A stretch of DNA of 64,000 nt, from contig DATKPC010000133.1 of the NCBI GenBank assembly GCA_035524275.1, forward strand, positions 1-64,000, given 5' to 3'. A program made the position numbers and the translations under genes. Positions 39,548-47,499 of this stretch are shown here, in pieces (position 1 is the first letter of the stretch; the number at the start of each line of letters is the position of its first letter). The notes below the pieces were generated by a model that saw only the letters and a list, made by a program, of their open reading frames with translations, was not told the origin of the DNA and ran no database searches. Source of the stretch: DATKPC01 sp035524275. Its GTDB lineage: Bacteria > Pseudomonadota > Gammaproteobacteria > Burkholderiales > Burkholderiaceae_F.

Positions 39548-40348
39548 CTAGGCCTCCTTCGATGCAGGAAATCGTCGATTCGTCGCCTGGATGGCGCGAC
39601 GCGCCGGGCTCGCCCGGGTGCCGGGCGCGGCCGCGGATACCCGCTCCAGGCCGCAACCTCGCAACAGCAGGGTCACGACATGATCCGTCGCCCGCTTCCG
39701 CTGGCGGGCATCGAGCGTGTCGCGGCCCAGCACCGCGCAGACCTGGACCTCGAAATCGGCATAGGTCTGCGTCGCTGCCCAGATCGTGAAGAAGAGGTGC
39801 GTGCTGTCGACCGGGGCCATCCGTCCGGCGGCTATCCACCCGTCGATGACGGCCGCCTTGTGCCGGATCTGCGCGCGCAGTTCATCGCGCAGCACGTCGC
39901 GCAGCACGGGCGCGCCGTGCAGCAGCTCGTTCGCGAAGACGCGGGAGGCGTCCGGGCGCTCGAACGACATGGCCATTTTCGCGCGGATATAGGCCTCCAG
40001 GGCCGCGCGCGGCTCCGCCTCCCGGTGGATCACGTCGGCGGGCACGAGCCAGCCCTGCAGCGTCCGCGTCAGGACCGCCCGGTACAGCGACGGCTTGCTG
40101 CCGAAATAGTAGTGCAGGTTCGCCTTGGGCAGCCGGGCCTCGGCGGCGATTTCCAGCATCGTCGCGCCGTTGAGCCCGGCGCGCGCGAAGACGCGCTCGG
40201 CGGCATCGGCGATGCGCGCCTCGTTGGCGCGCCGGATCTGGCCCTTGCCTTGCGCATGCGCGGCGACCGCGGCGGTCGCGGCCGCCGCGGTCGGCGGTCT
40301 GCGGTGACGGTTCGCCGCCGACTCCGCGCCTGCGGCGCGTCGGCTCAC
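39548..40348 (-). CDS. TetR-family regulator, probable RutR-like pyrimidine regulator
   Basis: I start at GTG 40346-40348, which overlaps the stop of the substrate-binding protein gene (GTGA), giving 266 residues. The first 33 are low-complexity. A TetR helix-turn-helix spans about residues 40-85 (IADAAERVFARAGLNGATM; LPKANLHYYFGSKPSLYR). The ligand domain shows RutR-like features, including AYIRAKMAMSFERPDASRVFANELL. RutR in E. coli binds uracil and recognises TTGACCANNTGGTCAA. Two such sites occur here, before preT and before the importer operon, so this protein is the likely regulator of both. Confidence 0.85.
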   Translation of the reverse strand: MSRRAAGAESAANRHRRPPTAAAATAAVAAHAQGKGQIRRANEARIADAAERVFARAGLNGATMLEIAAEARLPKANLHYYFGSKPSLYRAVLTRTLQGWLVPADVIHREAEPRAALEAYIRAKMAMSFERPDASRVFANELLHGAPVLRDVLRDELRAQIRHKAAVIDGWIAAGRMAPVDSTHLFFTIWAATQTYADFEVQVCAVLGRDTLDARQRKRATDHVVTLLLRGCGLERVSAAAPGTRASPARRAIQATNRRFPASKEA

Positions 40349-41361
40349 TTGCTGGCGAGTTCCCAGACCGCGTGCGTCATCGCCGCCGGGCCCGGATCCT
40401 TCTTGATCACCGGTGAGCTGCCGCCGCTCAGCAGGACCTTGACCGTGCGTTCGTAGGCCGCGGGTTCGAGGTACCCGATCTTCGGCGTCCCGGCGGTCGT
40501 GATGAGCTTCGCGACGTTCTCCATCTGCCGCTTCTGCACCGGGACGGTCGCGCTGCCCGACGGATCGGCGGCGACGACGATCTTCGCCGCTTCCTCCGGG
40601 TTCTTCACCGCGTCGTTCCAGCCCTTGAACGTCGCCTTCAGGAACTTGGCCAGCTTCGCGACGAATGCCGGGTCCTTCAGTTTCGGCTCCAGCGCGTAGA
40701 GGCCGTCCTCCAGGGTCGCGGCGCCCTGGTCCTCGTAGAAGAACGTGACGAGGTCGCTTTCCTTGATGCCGGCGTCGACGACCTGCCAGTATTCGTTGTA
40801 GATCATCGTCGAGATGCAGGCGGCCTGGTTCTGCAGCAGCGGATCGACGTTGAAGCCCTGCTTCAGGACCTTGATGTCGGTGTCCGGCTTCAGCCCGAGC
40901 TTGCCCATCCAGTTGAGGAACGGGTACTCGTTGCCGCTGAACCAGACGCCGAGCGTCTTGCCCTTGAAATCCTTCGGCGCCGCGATGCCGCTGGACTTCC
41001 TGCAGGTGAGCATCAGGCCGGAGCGGTTGAAGATCTGCGCCACGTTGACGAGCGGGACGCCGGCTTCGCGCGCGGCGAGCGCGTCGGGCATCCAGTTGAC
41101 GATGACGTCGGCGCCGTTGCCCGCGATCACCTGGACCGGCGAGATGTCCGGCCCGCCGGGCTTGATCGTCACGTCGAGGCCGGCCTCCTTGTAGTAGCCC
41201 TTCGCCTGCGCGACGTAGTAGCCGGCGAACTGCGCCTGCGGGACCCACTTGAGCTGCACCGTGACCGCGTCGGCCGCCTGCGCCGCGCCGCCCGTGCCGA
41301 GCCCGCATGCCACGCCGAACGCCGCAAGCCATTTCACCGCGAACCTTCCCCTCGTCGTCAT
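40345..41361 (-). CDS. ABC importer substrate-binding protein (NMT1/THI5-like)
   Basis: The 338-residue protein has a Sec signal ending near GGAAQA. The NMT1/ThiY-like body contains VTVQLKWVPQAQFAGYYVA, KGYYKEAGLDVTIKPGG, QVIAGNGADVIVNWMP and FSGNEYPFLNWMGKLG. The family binds pyrimidine-type or hydroxymethylpyrimidine precursors, nitrate or sulfonates. The cluster has an ATPase and two permeases upstream and a RutR-like regulator downstream. That favours a pyrimidine base or a degradation intermediate as substrate. The product is periplasmic. Confidence 0.88.
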   Translation of the reverse strand: MTTRGRFAVKWLAAFGVACGLGTGGAAQAADAVTVQLKWVPQAQFAGYYVAQAKGYYKEAGLDVTIKPGGPDISPVQVIAGNGADVIVNWMPDALAAREAGVPLVNVAQIFNRSGLMLTCRKSSGIAAPKDFKGKTLGVWFSGNEYPFLNWMGKLGLKPDTDIKVLKQGFNVDPLLQNQAACISTMIYNEYWQVVDAGIKESDLVTFFYEDQGAATLEDGLYALEPKLKDPAFVAKLAKFLKATFKGWNDAVKNPEEAAKIVVAADPSGSATVPVQKRQMENVAKLITTAGTPKIGYLEPAAYERTVKVLLSGGSSPVIKKDPGPAAMTHAVWELASK

Positions 41362-41413
41362 CGACCTCTCCTTCGGTTGAGAAATGTCCGTCGGCGCGCG
41401 GGCGGCGCCATCG

Positions 41414-42367
41414 TCAGCCGCGTACCGACGGATGCCAGAAAGTCACGCGTCGCTCCACCTGAACCAGGATCGCGTAGATCCCGGAGCCGGCCAGCGACGC
41501 GACCACGATTGCCGCCCAGACGAGCGGCATGTTCATCTTCGACGCCTCGGTGGAGATCCGGAATCCGAGGCCGACGGTCGGGGAGCCGAAGAACTCCGCG
41601 ACGATCGCGCCGATCAGCGCCAGCGTCGCGTTCACCTTCAACGCGCTGAAGATGAACGGCAGCGCGGCCGGCAGCCGCAGCTGCAGCAGCGTCTGCCCGT
41701 AGCCTGCCGCGTAGCTCACCATCAGTTCGCGCTCCGAGCGCCCGGCCGCCTGCAACCCCGCCAGCGTCGCGACGAGCATCGGGAAGAATGTCATCAGCAC
41801 GACGACGGCGGCCTTCGAGGGCCAGTCGAAGCCGAACCACATGACGGCGATCGGCGCAACGCCCACCAGCGGCACGGTGCTCGTGAGCGCGGCGAGCGGC
41901 AGCAGTCCGCGCTGCAGGAACGGCAGCCGGTCGATGGCGACGCCGACGGAAAATCCCAGTCCGCAGCCCAGCGCCCATCCCGCCAGCACCGACTTCAGCA
42001 CCGTCTGCGTGAAGTCGCGGCCAAGCACCGGCAATTGAGCGACGAACATCGAGATGATTTGCAGCGGTGCCGGCAGCAGCACCTTCGGGACGTCCAGCGC
42101 GGTCACGAGCACCTGCCAGAAGTACAGGATCCAGGCGCCGAACAGCGCCATCGTCAGCGTTCTCGCCAGCCGGGAATCGTCGAGCGCGGCGCACCGGCGC
42201 ACCGTCGACGCCGCGAGGACCGCGATGACGGCGAGGCCGACCCAGAACATGCCGGACGGCGTGATTTCGCCGCGCGCGGCCGGCCGTAACGCGAAACCGC
42301 CGGCCGCGGCGCCGACCAGCGCGACCATCGCCAGCGTCGCGGCGCGTCCGCGCCAGGGTCGCGCCAT
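41414..42367 (-). CDS. ABC importer permease (BPD_transp family), second of pair
   Basis: The 317-residue protein starts at ATG 42365-42367, overlapping the preceding permease stop as TGATG. About seven hydrophobic segments are visible. The EAA loop-like region is YAAGYGQTLLQLRLPAALPFIFSALK, which docks the ATPase. It has two additional N-terminal helices compared with minimal SsuC-type permeases. It is 52 nt upstream of the substrate-binding protein gene. It belongs to the pyrimidine-type importer. Confidence 0.88.
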   Translation of the reverse strand: MARPWRGRAATLAMVALVGAAAGGFALRPAARGEITPSGMFWVGLAVIAVLAASTVRRCAALDDSRLARTLTMALFGAWILYFWQVLVTALDVPKVLLPAPLQIISMFVAQLPVLGRDFTQTVLKSVLAGWALGCGLGFSVGVAIDRLPFLQRGLLPLAALTSTVPLVGVAPIAVMWFGFDWPSKAAVVVLMTFFPMLVATLAGLQAAGRSERELMVSYAAGYGQTLLQLRLPAALPFIFSALKVNATLALIGAIVAEFFGSPTVGLGFRISTEASKMNMPLVWAAIVVASLAGSGIYAILVQVERRVTFWHPSVRG

Positions 42368-43260
42368 CACCGGCCCCGATGCCGGAGCGCGAGGCGCTCC
42401 AGTACGCCGACCGCCGACGTGAGCGCGAGCCCGAGCAGGGCGGCCATGACGAGCGCGGACCAGATCTGCACCGTGTTCCCGTAGTACGACCCGGTCAGCA
42501 GCCGCGCCCCCAACCCCGCCTGCGCGCCGGTCGGCAGTTCGGCGACCATCGCGCCGACAAGGCCGGCGGCGACCGCGACGCGCAGCGACGGCATCAGGAA
42601 CGGCAGCGACGAAGGAACGCGCAGCAGCCAGAACTCCTGCCAGCGCGTCGCCGCATAGGTGCGCATCAACTCGGTCTCGCTGCGCTGCGGGGATCGAAGT
42701 CCCTGGACCGTCGCGACGGTGACCGGGAAGAAGCACAGGTACATCGCGATCACCGCCTTCGGCGCGAGACCGGTGACGCCAAGGCTGCCGAGGATCACGA
42801 GGACGATCGGCGCGATCGCCAGCACCGGGACGGTCTGCGACGCGACGATCCACGGCAGCAGCGCCCGATCGAGCGTGCGCGAGTGGACGATCAGCGTGGC
42901 CAGCAGCAGCCCGAGCAGCGCGCCGAGAGCGAATCCGACGCCGGTTGCCGCCGCGGTGATCCCGACGTGGAAGAGGAGATTCCGCGGCGAGTCGAGCGGC
43001 CAGTCGAGCAGGCTCGCGCCGATGTCCCGCGCGACCTGGTGCGGCGCCGGCAGCACGGGCCGCTGCATCGACAGCGTGGCCTCGACGAGGTCGCGCCAGT
43101 TCCAGGGCGCGTCGCGGAGACCGAGCACGCGCTCGATCGCGCCGGACGCATTCAGCGCGACAGCCAAGGCGTACCACGCGATGATGGCCGCCGCGAGGAT
43201 GACCGCGACCGGCATCGCTGCCCGAAGCGGCGACGGCGACGTCCTATTCGTCGCCGGCAT
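42367..43260 (-). CDS. ABC importer permease (BPD_transp family), first of pair
   Basis: The 297-residue protein begins at ATG 43260 (MPATNRTS), overlapping the ATPase gene by 17 nt. An alternative ATG at 43215 lies just outside it. The membrane domain contains the coupling motif TYAATRWQEFWLLRVPSSLPFLMPSLR and about six helices. Two different permeases in one operon imply a heterodimeric channel. The longer frame upstream is ATPase sequence out of frame. Confidence 0.87.
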   Translation of the reverse strand: MPATNRTSPSPLRAAMPVAVILAAAIIAWYALAVALNASGAIERVLGLRDAPWNWRDLVEATLSMQRPVLPAPHQVARDIGASLLDWPLDSPRNLLFHVGITAAATGVGFALGALLGLLLATLIVHSRTLDRALLPWIVASQTVPVLAIAPIVLVILGSLGVTGLAPKAVIAMYLCFFPVTVATVQGLRSPQRSETELMRTYAATRWQEFWLLRVPSSLPFLMPSLRVAVAAGLVGAMVAELPTGAQAGLGARLLTGSYYGNTVQIWSALVMAALLGLALTSAVGVLERLALRHRGR

Positions 43261-44095
43261 CGTCGTGGCCTTCGGCGAGGGCCTCGCGCAGCGCGTGCGC
43301 GACGGCGACGAACTCCGGGCTGTCGCGCAGCCCGAGGTGGCGCTCGTCCGGCAGCGGCGAGTCGATGATCCGGACGATCCGGCCGGGGCGTGGCGACATG
43401 ACGACGATCCGGGTCGCCAGGTAAGCGGCCTCGGCGATCGAATGCGTGACGAAGAGCACCGTGCGCCGCTCGCGCTGCCACAACTGCTGCAGTTGCTCGT
43501 TGAGGCGATCGCGCGTGATTTCATCGAGGGCGCCGAACGGCTCGTCCATCATCAGGATCCGCGGCTCGAAACCGAGCGCGCGCGCGATCGACACGCGCTG
43601 CTGCATCCCGCCGGAGAGCTGCCACGGATATTTCCGCTCGAAGCCGGCCAGTCCGACGCGAGCGAGGTGCTCGAGCGCAATCGCCTTGCAGGTCGCCGCG
43701 GGCCGCCGCTGGATCTGCAGCGGCAGCATGACGTTGGCGAGGACGGTCCGCCAGGGAAACAGCGCCGGCGCCTGGAAGACGTAGCCGTAGGCCCGCGCGA
43801 GACGGGCTTCGCGCGGGGACATCCCGTTGACGCGCACCGTGCCGGACGTGATCGGCTCCAGATCGGCGATGACGCGCAGCAGCGTCGTCTTGCCGCAACC
43901 GGACGGGCCGATCAGCGCGATGAACTCGCCCTCGTCGACGTTGAGGTCGACCTCGCGCAGCGCGTGGACCGGCGCGTCGGCCGCCGGGTACACGACGCTC
44001 GCGCGCTGCACCTCGACGGCGCGCCGCAGCGGCGGCGGGCCTTGCGCCGGGCGTTCGCCGGCCGCGAGCGCGGCAACAGGATCGGAGGAATTCAT
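43244..44095 (-). CDS. ABC importer ATPase for the pyrimidine-type system
   Basis: The 283-residue protein starts at ATG 44093-44095 behind GGAGGA. ABC motifs are Walker A GPSGCGKTTLL, Q-loop VFQAPALFPW, signature LSGGMQQRVSIARAL, Walker B ILMMDEPFGALDE and the switch His in LFVTHSIAEA. It belongs to the nitrate/sulfonate/taurine/HMP subfamily. It leads the operon ATPase-permease-permease-binding protein-TetR-cupin. A RutR-like box lies 53 nt before its start. Confidence 0.92.
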   Translation of the reverse strand: MNSSDPVAALAAGERPAQGPPPLRRAVEVQRASVVYPAADAPVHALREVDLNVDEGEFIALIGPSGCGKTTLLRVIADLEPITSGTVRVNGMSPREARLARAYGYVFQAPALFPWRTVLANVMLPLQIQRRPAATCKAIALEHLARVGLAGFERKYPWQLSGGMQQRVSIARALGFEPRILMMDEPFGALDEITRDRLNEQLQQLWQRERRTVLFVTHSIAEAAYLATRIVVMSPRPGRIVRIIDSPLPDERHLGLRDSPEFVAVAHALREALAEGHDDAGDE

Positions 44096-44147
44096 CGGGA
44101 AACGGCGCGCCGGGCCGAACGCGAGCAGCCGGCGGCGTGCCGAAAAG

Positions 44148-44163
44148 TTAACCGGATGGTCAA
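44148..44163 (-). promoter_or_regulatory. RutR-like operator before the importer operon
   Basis: TTAACCGGATGGTCAA on the plus strand matches the palindromic RutR consensus at 12 of 14 fixed positions. It lies 53-68 nt upstream of the ATPase start. The paired site at 32480 sits before preT. Control of both arms by the TetR at 39548 is inferred. Confidence 0.68.
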
Positions 44164-44195
44164 TTTTCCCTCGTTTGGGAAGCCATTTCCGTGCC

Positions 44196-44293
44196 AAGGA
44201 TCAGCGATCCTTCGCCGGGGTCGGAGCGTGCGCTGTCGCATTTGGGGCTGTCGATGCGACATTGCACGCTCTGACCCCGGAGGGGTGGACCCC
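44196..44293. repeat. REP-like palindrome cluster
   Basis: Three palindromes sit in one spacer. AAGGATC/GATCCTT has an AGC loop (44196-44212). A 62-nt near-perfect palindrome spans 44217-44278, with arms GGGGTC..GAGCGTGC..TCGCAT and the complementary ATGCGA..GCACGCTC..GACCCC. GGGGT/ACCCC lies at 44282-44293. Such GGGGTC-ended hairpins resemble REP/BIME elements mobilised by RAYT transposases and may also act as terminators for the ABC-2 gene ending at 44301. No transposase gene is in the window. Confidence 0.75.
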
Positions 44294-44300
44294 GGAAGGG

Positions 44301-45062
44301 CTAGTTTTTCAGGCGGTAGCCGGTGCGGAAGACGAGCCCGACGAGCGCCAGGCACGTCAGCATGAACACCGCCGTCATCGCGATGCTCAGGCCGATGCCG
44401 ACGTCGGCGACCCCGTAGAAGCTCCAGCGGAACGCGCTGACGAGATAGACGACGGGATTGAAGAGCGTCAGGGTCCGCCACGGCGCCGGCAGCATGTCGA
44501 TGGAATAGAAGCTGCCGCCGAGGAACGCGAGAGGCGTCACGACAAGCGCCGGTACGACCTGCAGCTTCTCGAAGCCGTCGGCCCAGATCCCGATCAGGAA
44601 TCCGAACAGGCTGAACGTCACCGACGTGAGCGCCAGGAAAACGAGCATCCAGAACGGATGCGCGATCGAGAAGTCGACGCAGAGCCTCGCCGTCGCCAGC
44701 ATGATCGCGCCCAGTACCAGCGATTTCGTCGCGGCGGCGCCGACGAAACCGACGACGATCTCGTACGCCGAGACGGGCGCCGACAGGATCTCGTAGATGG
44801 TCCCGGTGAACCGCGGCATGTAGATGCCGAACGATGCATTGGAGATGCTCTCGGTGAGCACCGTGAGCATGATCAGGCCCGGGACGATGAAGGCGCCGTA
44901 GCCGACGTCGTCGATGCGCGACATCCGCGACCCGATCGCCGAGCCGAAGACGACGAAATAGAGCGATGTCGCGATCACCGGCGAAGCGATGCTCTGCAGC
45001 GGCGTGCGCCACATCCGGCCCAGCTCGAAGCCGTAGATCGCGCGGATCGCGTGGAGGTTCAC
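44301..45062 (-). CDS. ABC-2 type exporter permease (YadH-like)
   Basis: The 253-residue protein starts at GTG 45060-45062, overlapping the ATPase stop as GTGA. It has six hydrophobic segments and the ABC-2 pattern (MPRFTGTIYEILSAPVSAYEIV; PLAFLGGSFYSIDMLPAPWR; LFNPVVYLVSAFRW). This matches YadH/DrrB-type permeases. With the upstream ATPase it should form a dimeric exporter for a hydrophobic substrate, which is not identifiable from sequence. The REP-like palindrome cluster follows its stop. Confidence 0.88.
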   Translation of the reverse strand: MNLHAIRAIYGFELGRMWRTPLQSIASPVIATSLYFVVFGSAIGSRMSRIDDVGYGAFIVPGLIMLTVLTESISNASFGIYMPRFTGTIYEILSAPVSAYEIVVGFVGAAATKSLVLGAIMLATARLCVDFSIAHPFWMLVFLALTSVTFSLFGFLIGIWADGFEKLQVVPALVVTPLAFLGGSFYSIDMLPAPWRTLTLFNPVVYLVSAFRWSFYGVADVGIGLSIAMTAVFMLTCLALVGLVFRTGYRLKN

Positions 45063-46021
45063 CGGGATCCCCGCTGCGAATCGTGCACGAGGTCGACGAA
45101 GATGTCCTCGAGCGAGCTCTGCTCGGTGTGCAGGTCGGAGCAGTCGAGCCCGAGTTCACCGAGGCGCCGCAGCAGTTGCGCGACGCCGGCGCCGTCGGCA
45201 TGCGAATCGTACGTGTAGACGAGTTCGGTCCCGTCGGCGGCAAGCCCGAGCCCGGGACTCGCGAGGGCGTCGGGAACCGCGTCGAGACGCTGCTGCAGGT
45301 GCAGCACGAGGCGCCGCTTCCCGAGGCGCCGCATCAGCGTCGCCTTGTCCTCGACGACGACGATCTCGCCCTTGTCGATGATGCCGACGCGGTCGGCCAT
45401 CTCTTCGGCCTCCTCGATGTAGTGGGTCGTCAGGATGATCGTGACGCCGCTTTCCTTCAGGCCGCGGACCATCGCCCACATGTCGCGTCGCAGCTCGACG
45501 TCGACGCCGGCGCTCGGCTCGTCGAGGAAGAGGATCCGCGGCTCGTGGCTGAGCGCCTTCGCGATCATCACGCGCCGCTTCATGCCGCCCGACAGCGTCA
45601 TGATCCGCGCGCGCCGCTTGTCCCACAGCGACAGCCGCCGCAGGACGGCCTCGACATGGCCGGCGTCGGGAGCCTTGCCGAACAGGCCGCGACTGAACGT
45701 GACCGTGTCCCAGACGGTCTCGAAGGCCGACGTCGTGAGCTCCTGCGGGACGAGGCCGATCGCCGAGCGCGCGGCGCGATAGTCGCGCACGATGTCGTGT
45801 CCATCGGCGAGGACCGTGCCGGCGCTCGGCGTGACGATCCCGCAGATGACGTTGATCAGCGTCGTCTTGCCGGCGCCGTTCGGGCCGAGCAGCGCGAAGA
45901 TCTCGCCCCGCTGCACGTCCAGGTCGATGCCGGCGAGCGCGCGCAGGCCGGAGGCGTAGGTCTTCCGGAGCCCGGCAACGCGGACGATCGGGTCCGCCGA
46001 CGTCGCGCCGGGCATGACCAT
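45059..46021 (-). CDS. ABC exporter ATPase (YadG-like)
   Basis: The 320-residue protein begins at ATG 46021, sharing a base with the LysE stop (TGATG). ATG 46015 is an alternative. Motifs are Walker A LLGPNGAGKTTLIN, Q-loop GLVPQEL, signature LSGGMKRRVMIAKAL, Walker B ILFLDEPSAGVD and the switch His in LTTHYIEEAEEMAD. The final 80 residues (VLHLQQRLDAV; HTEQSSLEDIFVDL) are typical of the YadG/DrrA group. It powers the adjacent ABC-2 permease. Confidence 0.9.
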   Translation of the reverse strand: MVMPGATSADPIVRVAGLRKTYASGLRALAGIDLDVQRGEIFALLGPNGAGKTTLINVICGIVTPSAGTVLADGHDIVRDYRAARSAIGLVPQELTTSAFETVWDTVTFSRGLFGKAPDAGHVEAVLRRLSLWDKRRARIMTLSGGMKRRVMIAKALSHEPRILFLDEPSAGVDVELRRDMWAMVRGLKESGVTIILTTHYIEEAEEMADRVGIIDKGEIVVVEDKATLMRRLGKRRLVLHLQQRLDAVPDALASPGLGLAADGTELVYTYDSHADGAGVAQLLRRLGELGLDCSDLHTEQSSLEDIFVDLVHDSQRGSR

Positions 46022-46674
46022 CACCGCGGGCGATGCGATCCGGCGGCCGTGAACACGCCGAGCCCGATGAACGCGGTGGCCGTGAGAAGGCGACCGGCCC
46101 GTCGCGCGCCGCGCCACGCGAGCAGTCGCGGCGCGATGCGGCTGGCCGCCAAGGCATAGGCACAGTCGGTCGTCGCCGCCAGCGCGACGAAGATCGCGGC
46201 CAGCGCGATGCCCTGGCGTCCCGGATCGGCGCCCGGTGGGATGAACTGCGGCAGGAACGCCGCGAAGAAGATCGCGGTCTTGGGATTGAGCAGCGCGACG
46301 AAGAAACCGTCGCGCAGGATCTTCCACGGCGGCGAGCGGTCGAAGCGGGCCGGCGGCGGCGCCGCGTCAGCATGCCGCAGCGCACGCACGCCGAGGATGA
46401 TGAGGTAGGCCGCCCCGGCGAACTTGACGACCGTGAAAGCGAACGCCGAGACCGCGAAGACCGCCGCGAGGCCGGCGATCGCGGCGATGCCGTTGGCCAG
46501 GTTCCCGGCGGCAACGCCGCCGACCGATGCGAGGCCCGCGCGACGGCCCTGCGCCAGCGTGCGCGTGACGATGTAGAAGACGCCCGGCCCCGGTGTCACC
46601 GCGAGGACGAGGCTCGCGGCCAGGAAGGCCGCGAGCAGCGGCCACGACGGCAGCCACGATCCCGTAAAGGTCAC
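46021..46674 (-). CDS. LysE/RhtB-family amino-acid exporter
   Basis: The 217-residue protein has six predicted helices and the family N-terminal motif LVLAVTPGPGVFYIVTRTLAQG. Later segments RDGFFVALLNPKTAIFFAAFLPQF and GIALAAIF also match. LysE-like proteins export basic or neutral amino acids or derivatives from the cytoplasm. The substrate is not predictable. It is transcribed ahead of the ABC exporter pair with a one-base overlap, so the three may be a single efflux unit. Confidence 0.9.
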   Translation of the reverse strand: MTFTGSWLPSWPLLAAFLAASLVLAVTPGPGVFYIVTRTLAQGRRAGLASVGGVAAGNLANGIAAIAGLAAVFAVSAFAFTVVKFAGAAYLIILGVRALRHADAAPPPARFDRSPPWKILRDGFFVALLNPKTAIFFAAFLPQFIPPGADPGRQGIALAAIFVALAATTDCAYALAASRIAPRLLAWRGARRAGRLLTATAFIGLGVFTAAGSHRPR

Positions 46675-46716
46675 CGGGCGCTCGACGACAGGAAAGCGGT
46701 TGGCACGGATACCTCC

Positions 46717-47382
46717 TCAGCCGTACTTGACGCTGCAGCCGTAGGGAACCGTCGACGGCGTGCTGACGGGCTTGCCGGCCCGGGCCTCGCGCAGCGCCTG
46801 CTCGACGTAGTTGCGCGCGCCGGCGATGTCGGCGACGTCGGTGCTCGGCCGGTCGTCGATCGCGCCGGAATAGACGATCGTGCCGCCGGGATCGATCACG
46901 AACATCTGCGGCGTCGTCTTCGCGCGGTAGCTGCGTCCGACCCCGCCCTGCGGGTCCGGCAGCCAGTCCGACGCCGCGCCGCGTTGCGCGCCTATCCACG
47001 CGGCCCATTGGGCCGGCGTCTCGTAGTCGGCGTGCCCCGGGTTCGTCGAATTGATCGTCAGCCAGACGACGCCGGCCGCCGTCTCCCGCGCCTGCAGCGA
47101 CTGCATGTTGCCGCTTCGGTAGTGCTTGCCGACGAACGGGCAACCGGGGTTGTTCCACTCGAGGACGACGAATTTTCCGCGAAACTGCTCGAGCGCGACG
47201 GGGTGCCCGTCGACGTCGGTGAGATGGAAGCCCGGGGCCTTGTCCCCCGCCACCGGCTGCGCCGCCGTGGAGAACGTCGCCGCGACGGCGGCGATGGCGA
47301 GCACGGCGATCCACGCCGACGTGGTCAACCCTGCTCCGACCGAAGCCCGGTCGGCGAATGCCCCTGGCGAACAGCGCGTCAT
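46717..47382 (-). CDS. Exported thioredoxin-fold redoxin with a single active-site-like Cys
   Basis: The 221-residue protein starts at ATG 47380-47382. A hydrophobic export signal (WIAVLAIAAVAATFSTA) follows about 22 residues of n-region. The AhpC/TSA-like fold has KAPGFHLTDVDGHPVALEQF and then NNPGCPFVGKHY. The usual CxxC is reduced to one Cys, as in 1-Cys peroxiredoxin-like redoxins. A second Cys lies near the end (YGCSVKYG). KTTPQMFVIDPGGTIVYSG is conserved. It could be a peroxidase or a thiol oxidoreductase acting in the periplasm. It is divergent from the aldo/keto reductase gene. Confidence 0.82.
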   Translation of the reverse strand: MTRCSPGAFADRASVGAGLTTSAWIAVLAIAAVAATFSTAAQPVAGDKAPGFHLTDVDGHPVALEQFRGKFVVLEWNNPGCPFVGKHYRSGNMQSLQARETAAGVVWLTINSTNPGHADYETPAQWAAWIGAQRGAASDWLPDPQGGVGRSYRAKTTPQMFVIDPGGTIVYSGAIDDRPSTDVADIAGARNYVEQALREARAGKPVSTPSTVPYGCSVKYG

Positions 47383-47499
47383 GGCCCGGCTCCTGCGTGT
47401 AGCCCCTGCCCGCGGACGATACACCGGCCGCGGGCGCGCCGCGGCGCGTGCCAGAATCGCGCCGGCCACGATCTTCCCGACTCCCACGCAAAGGAACGC

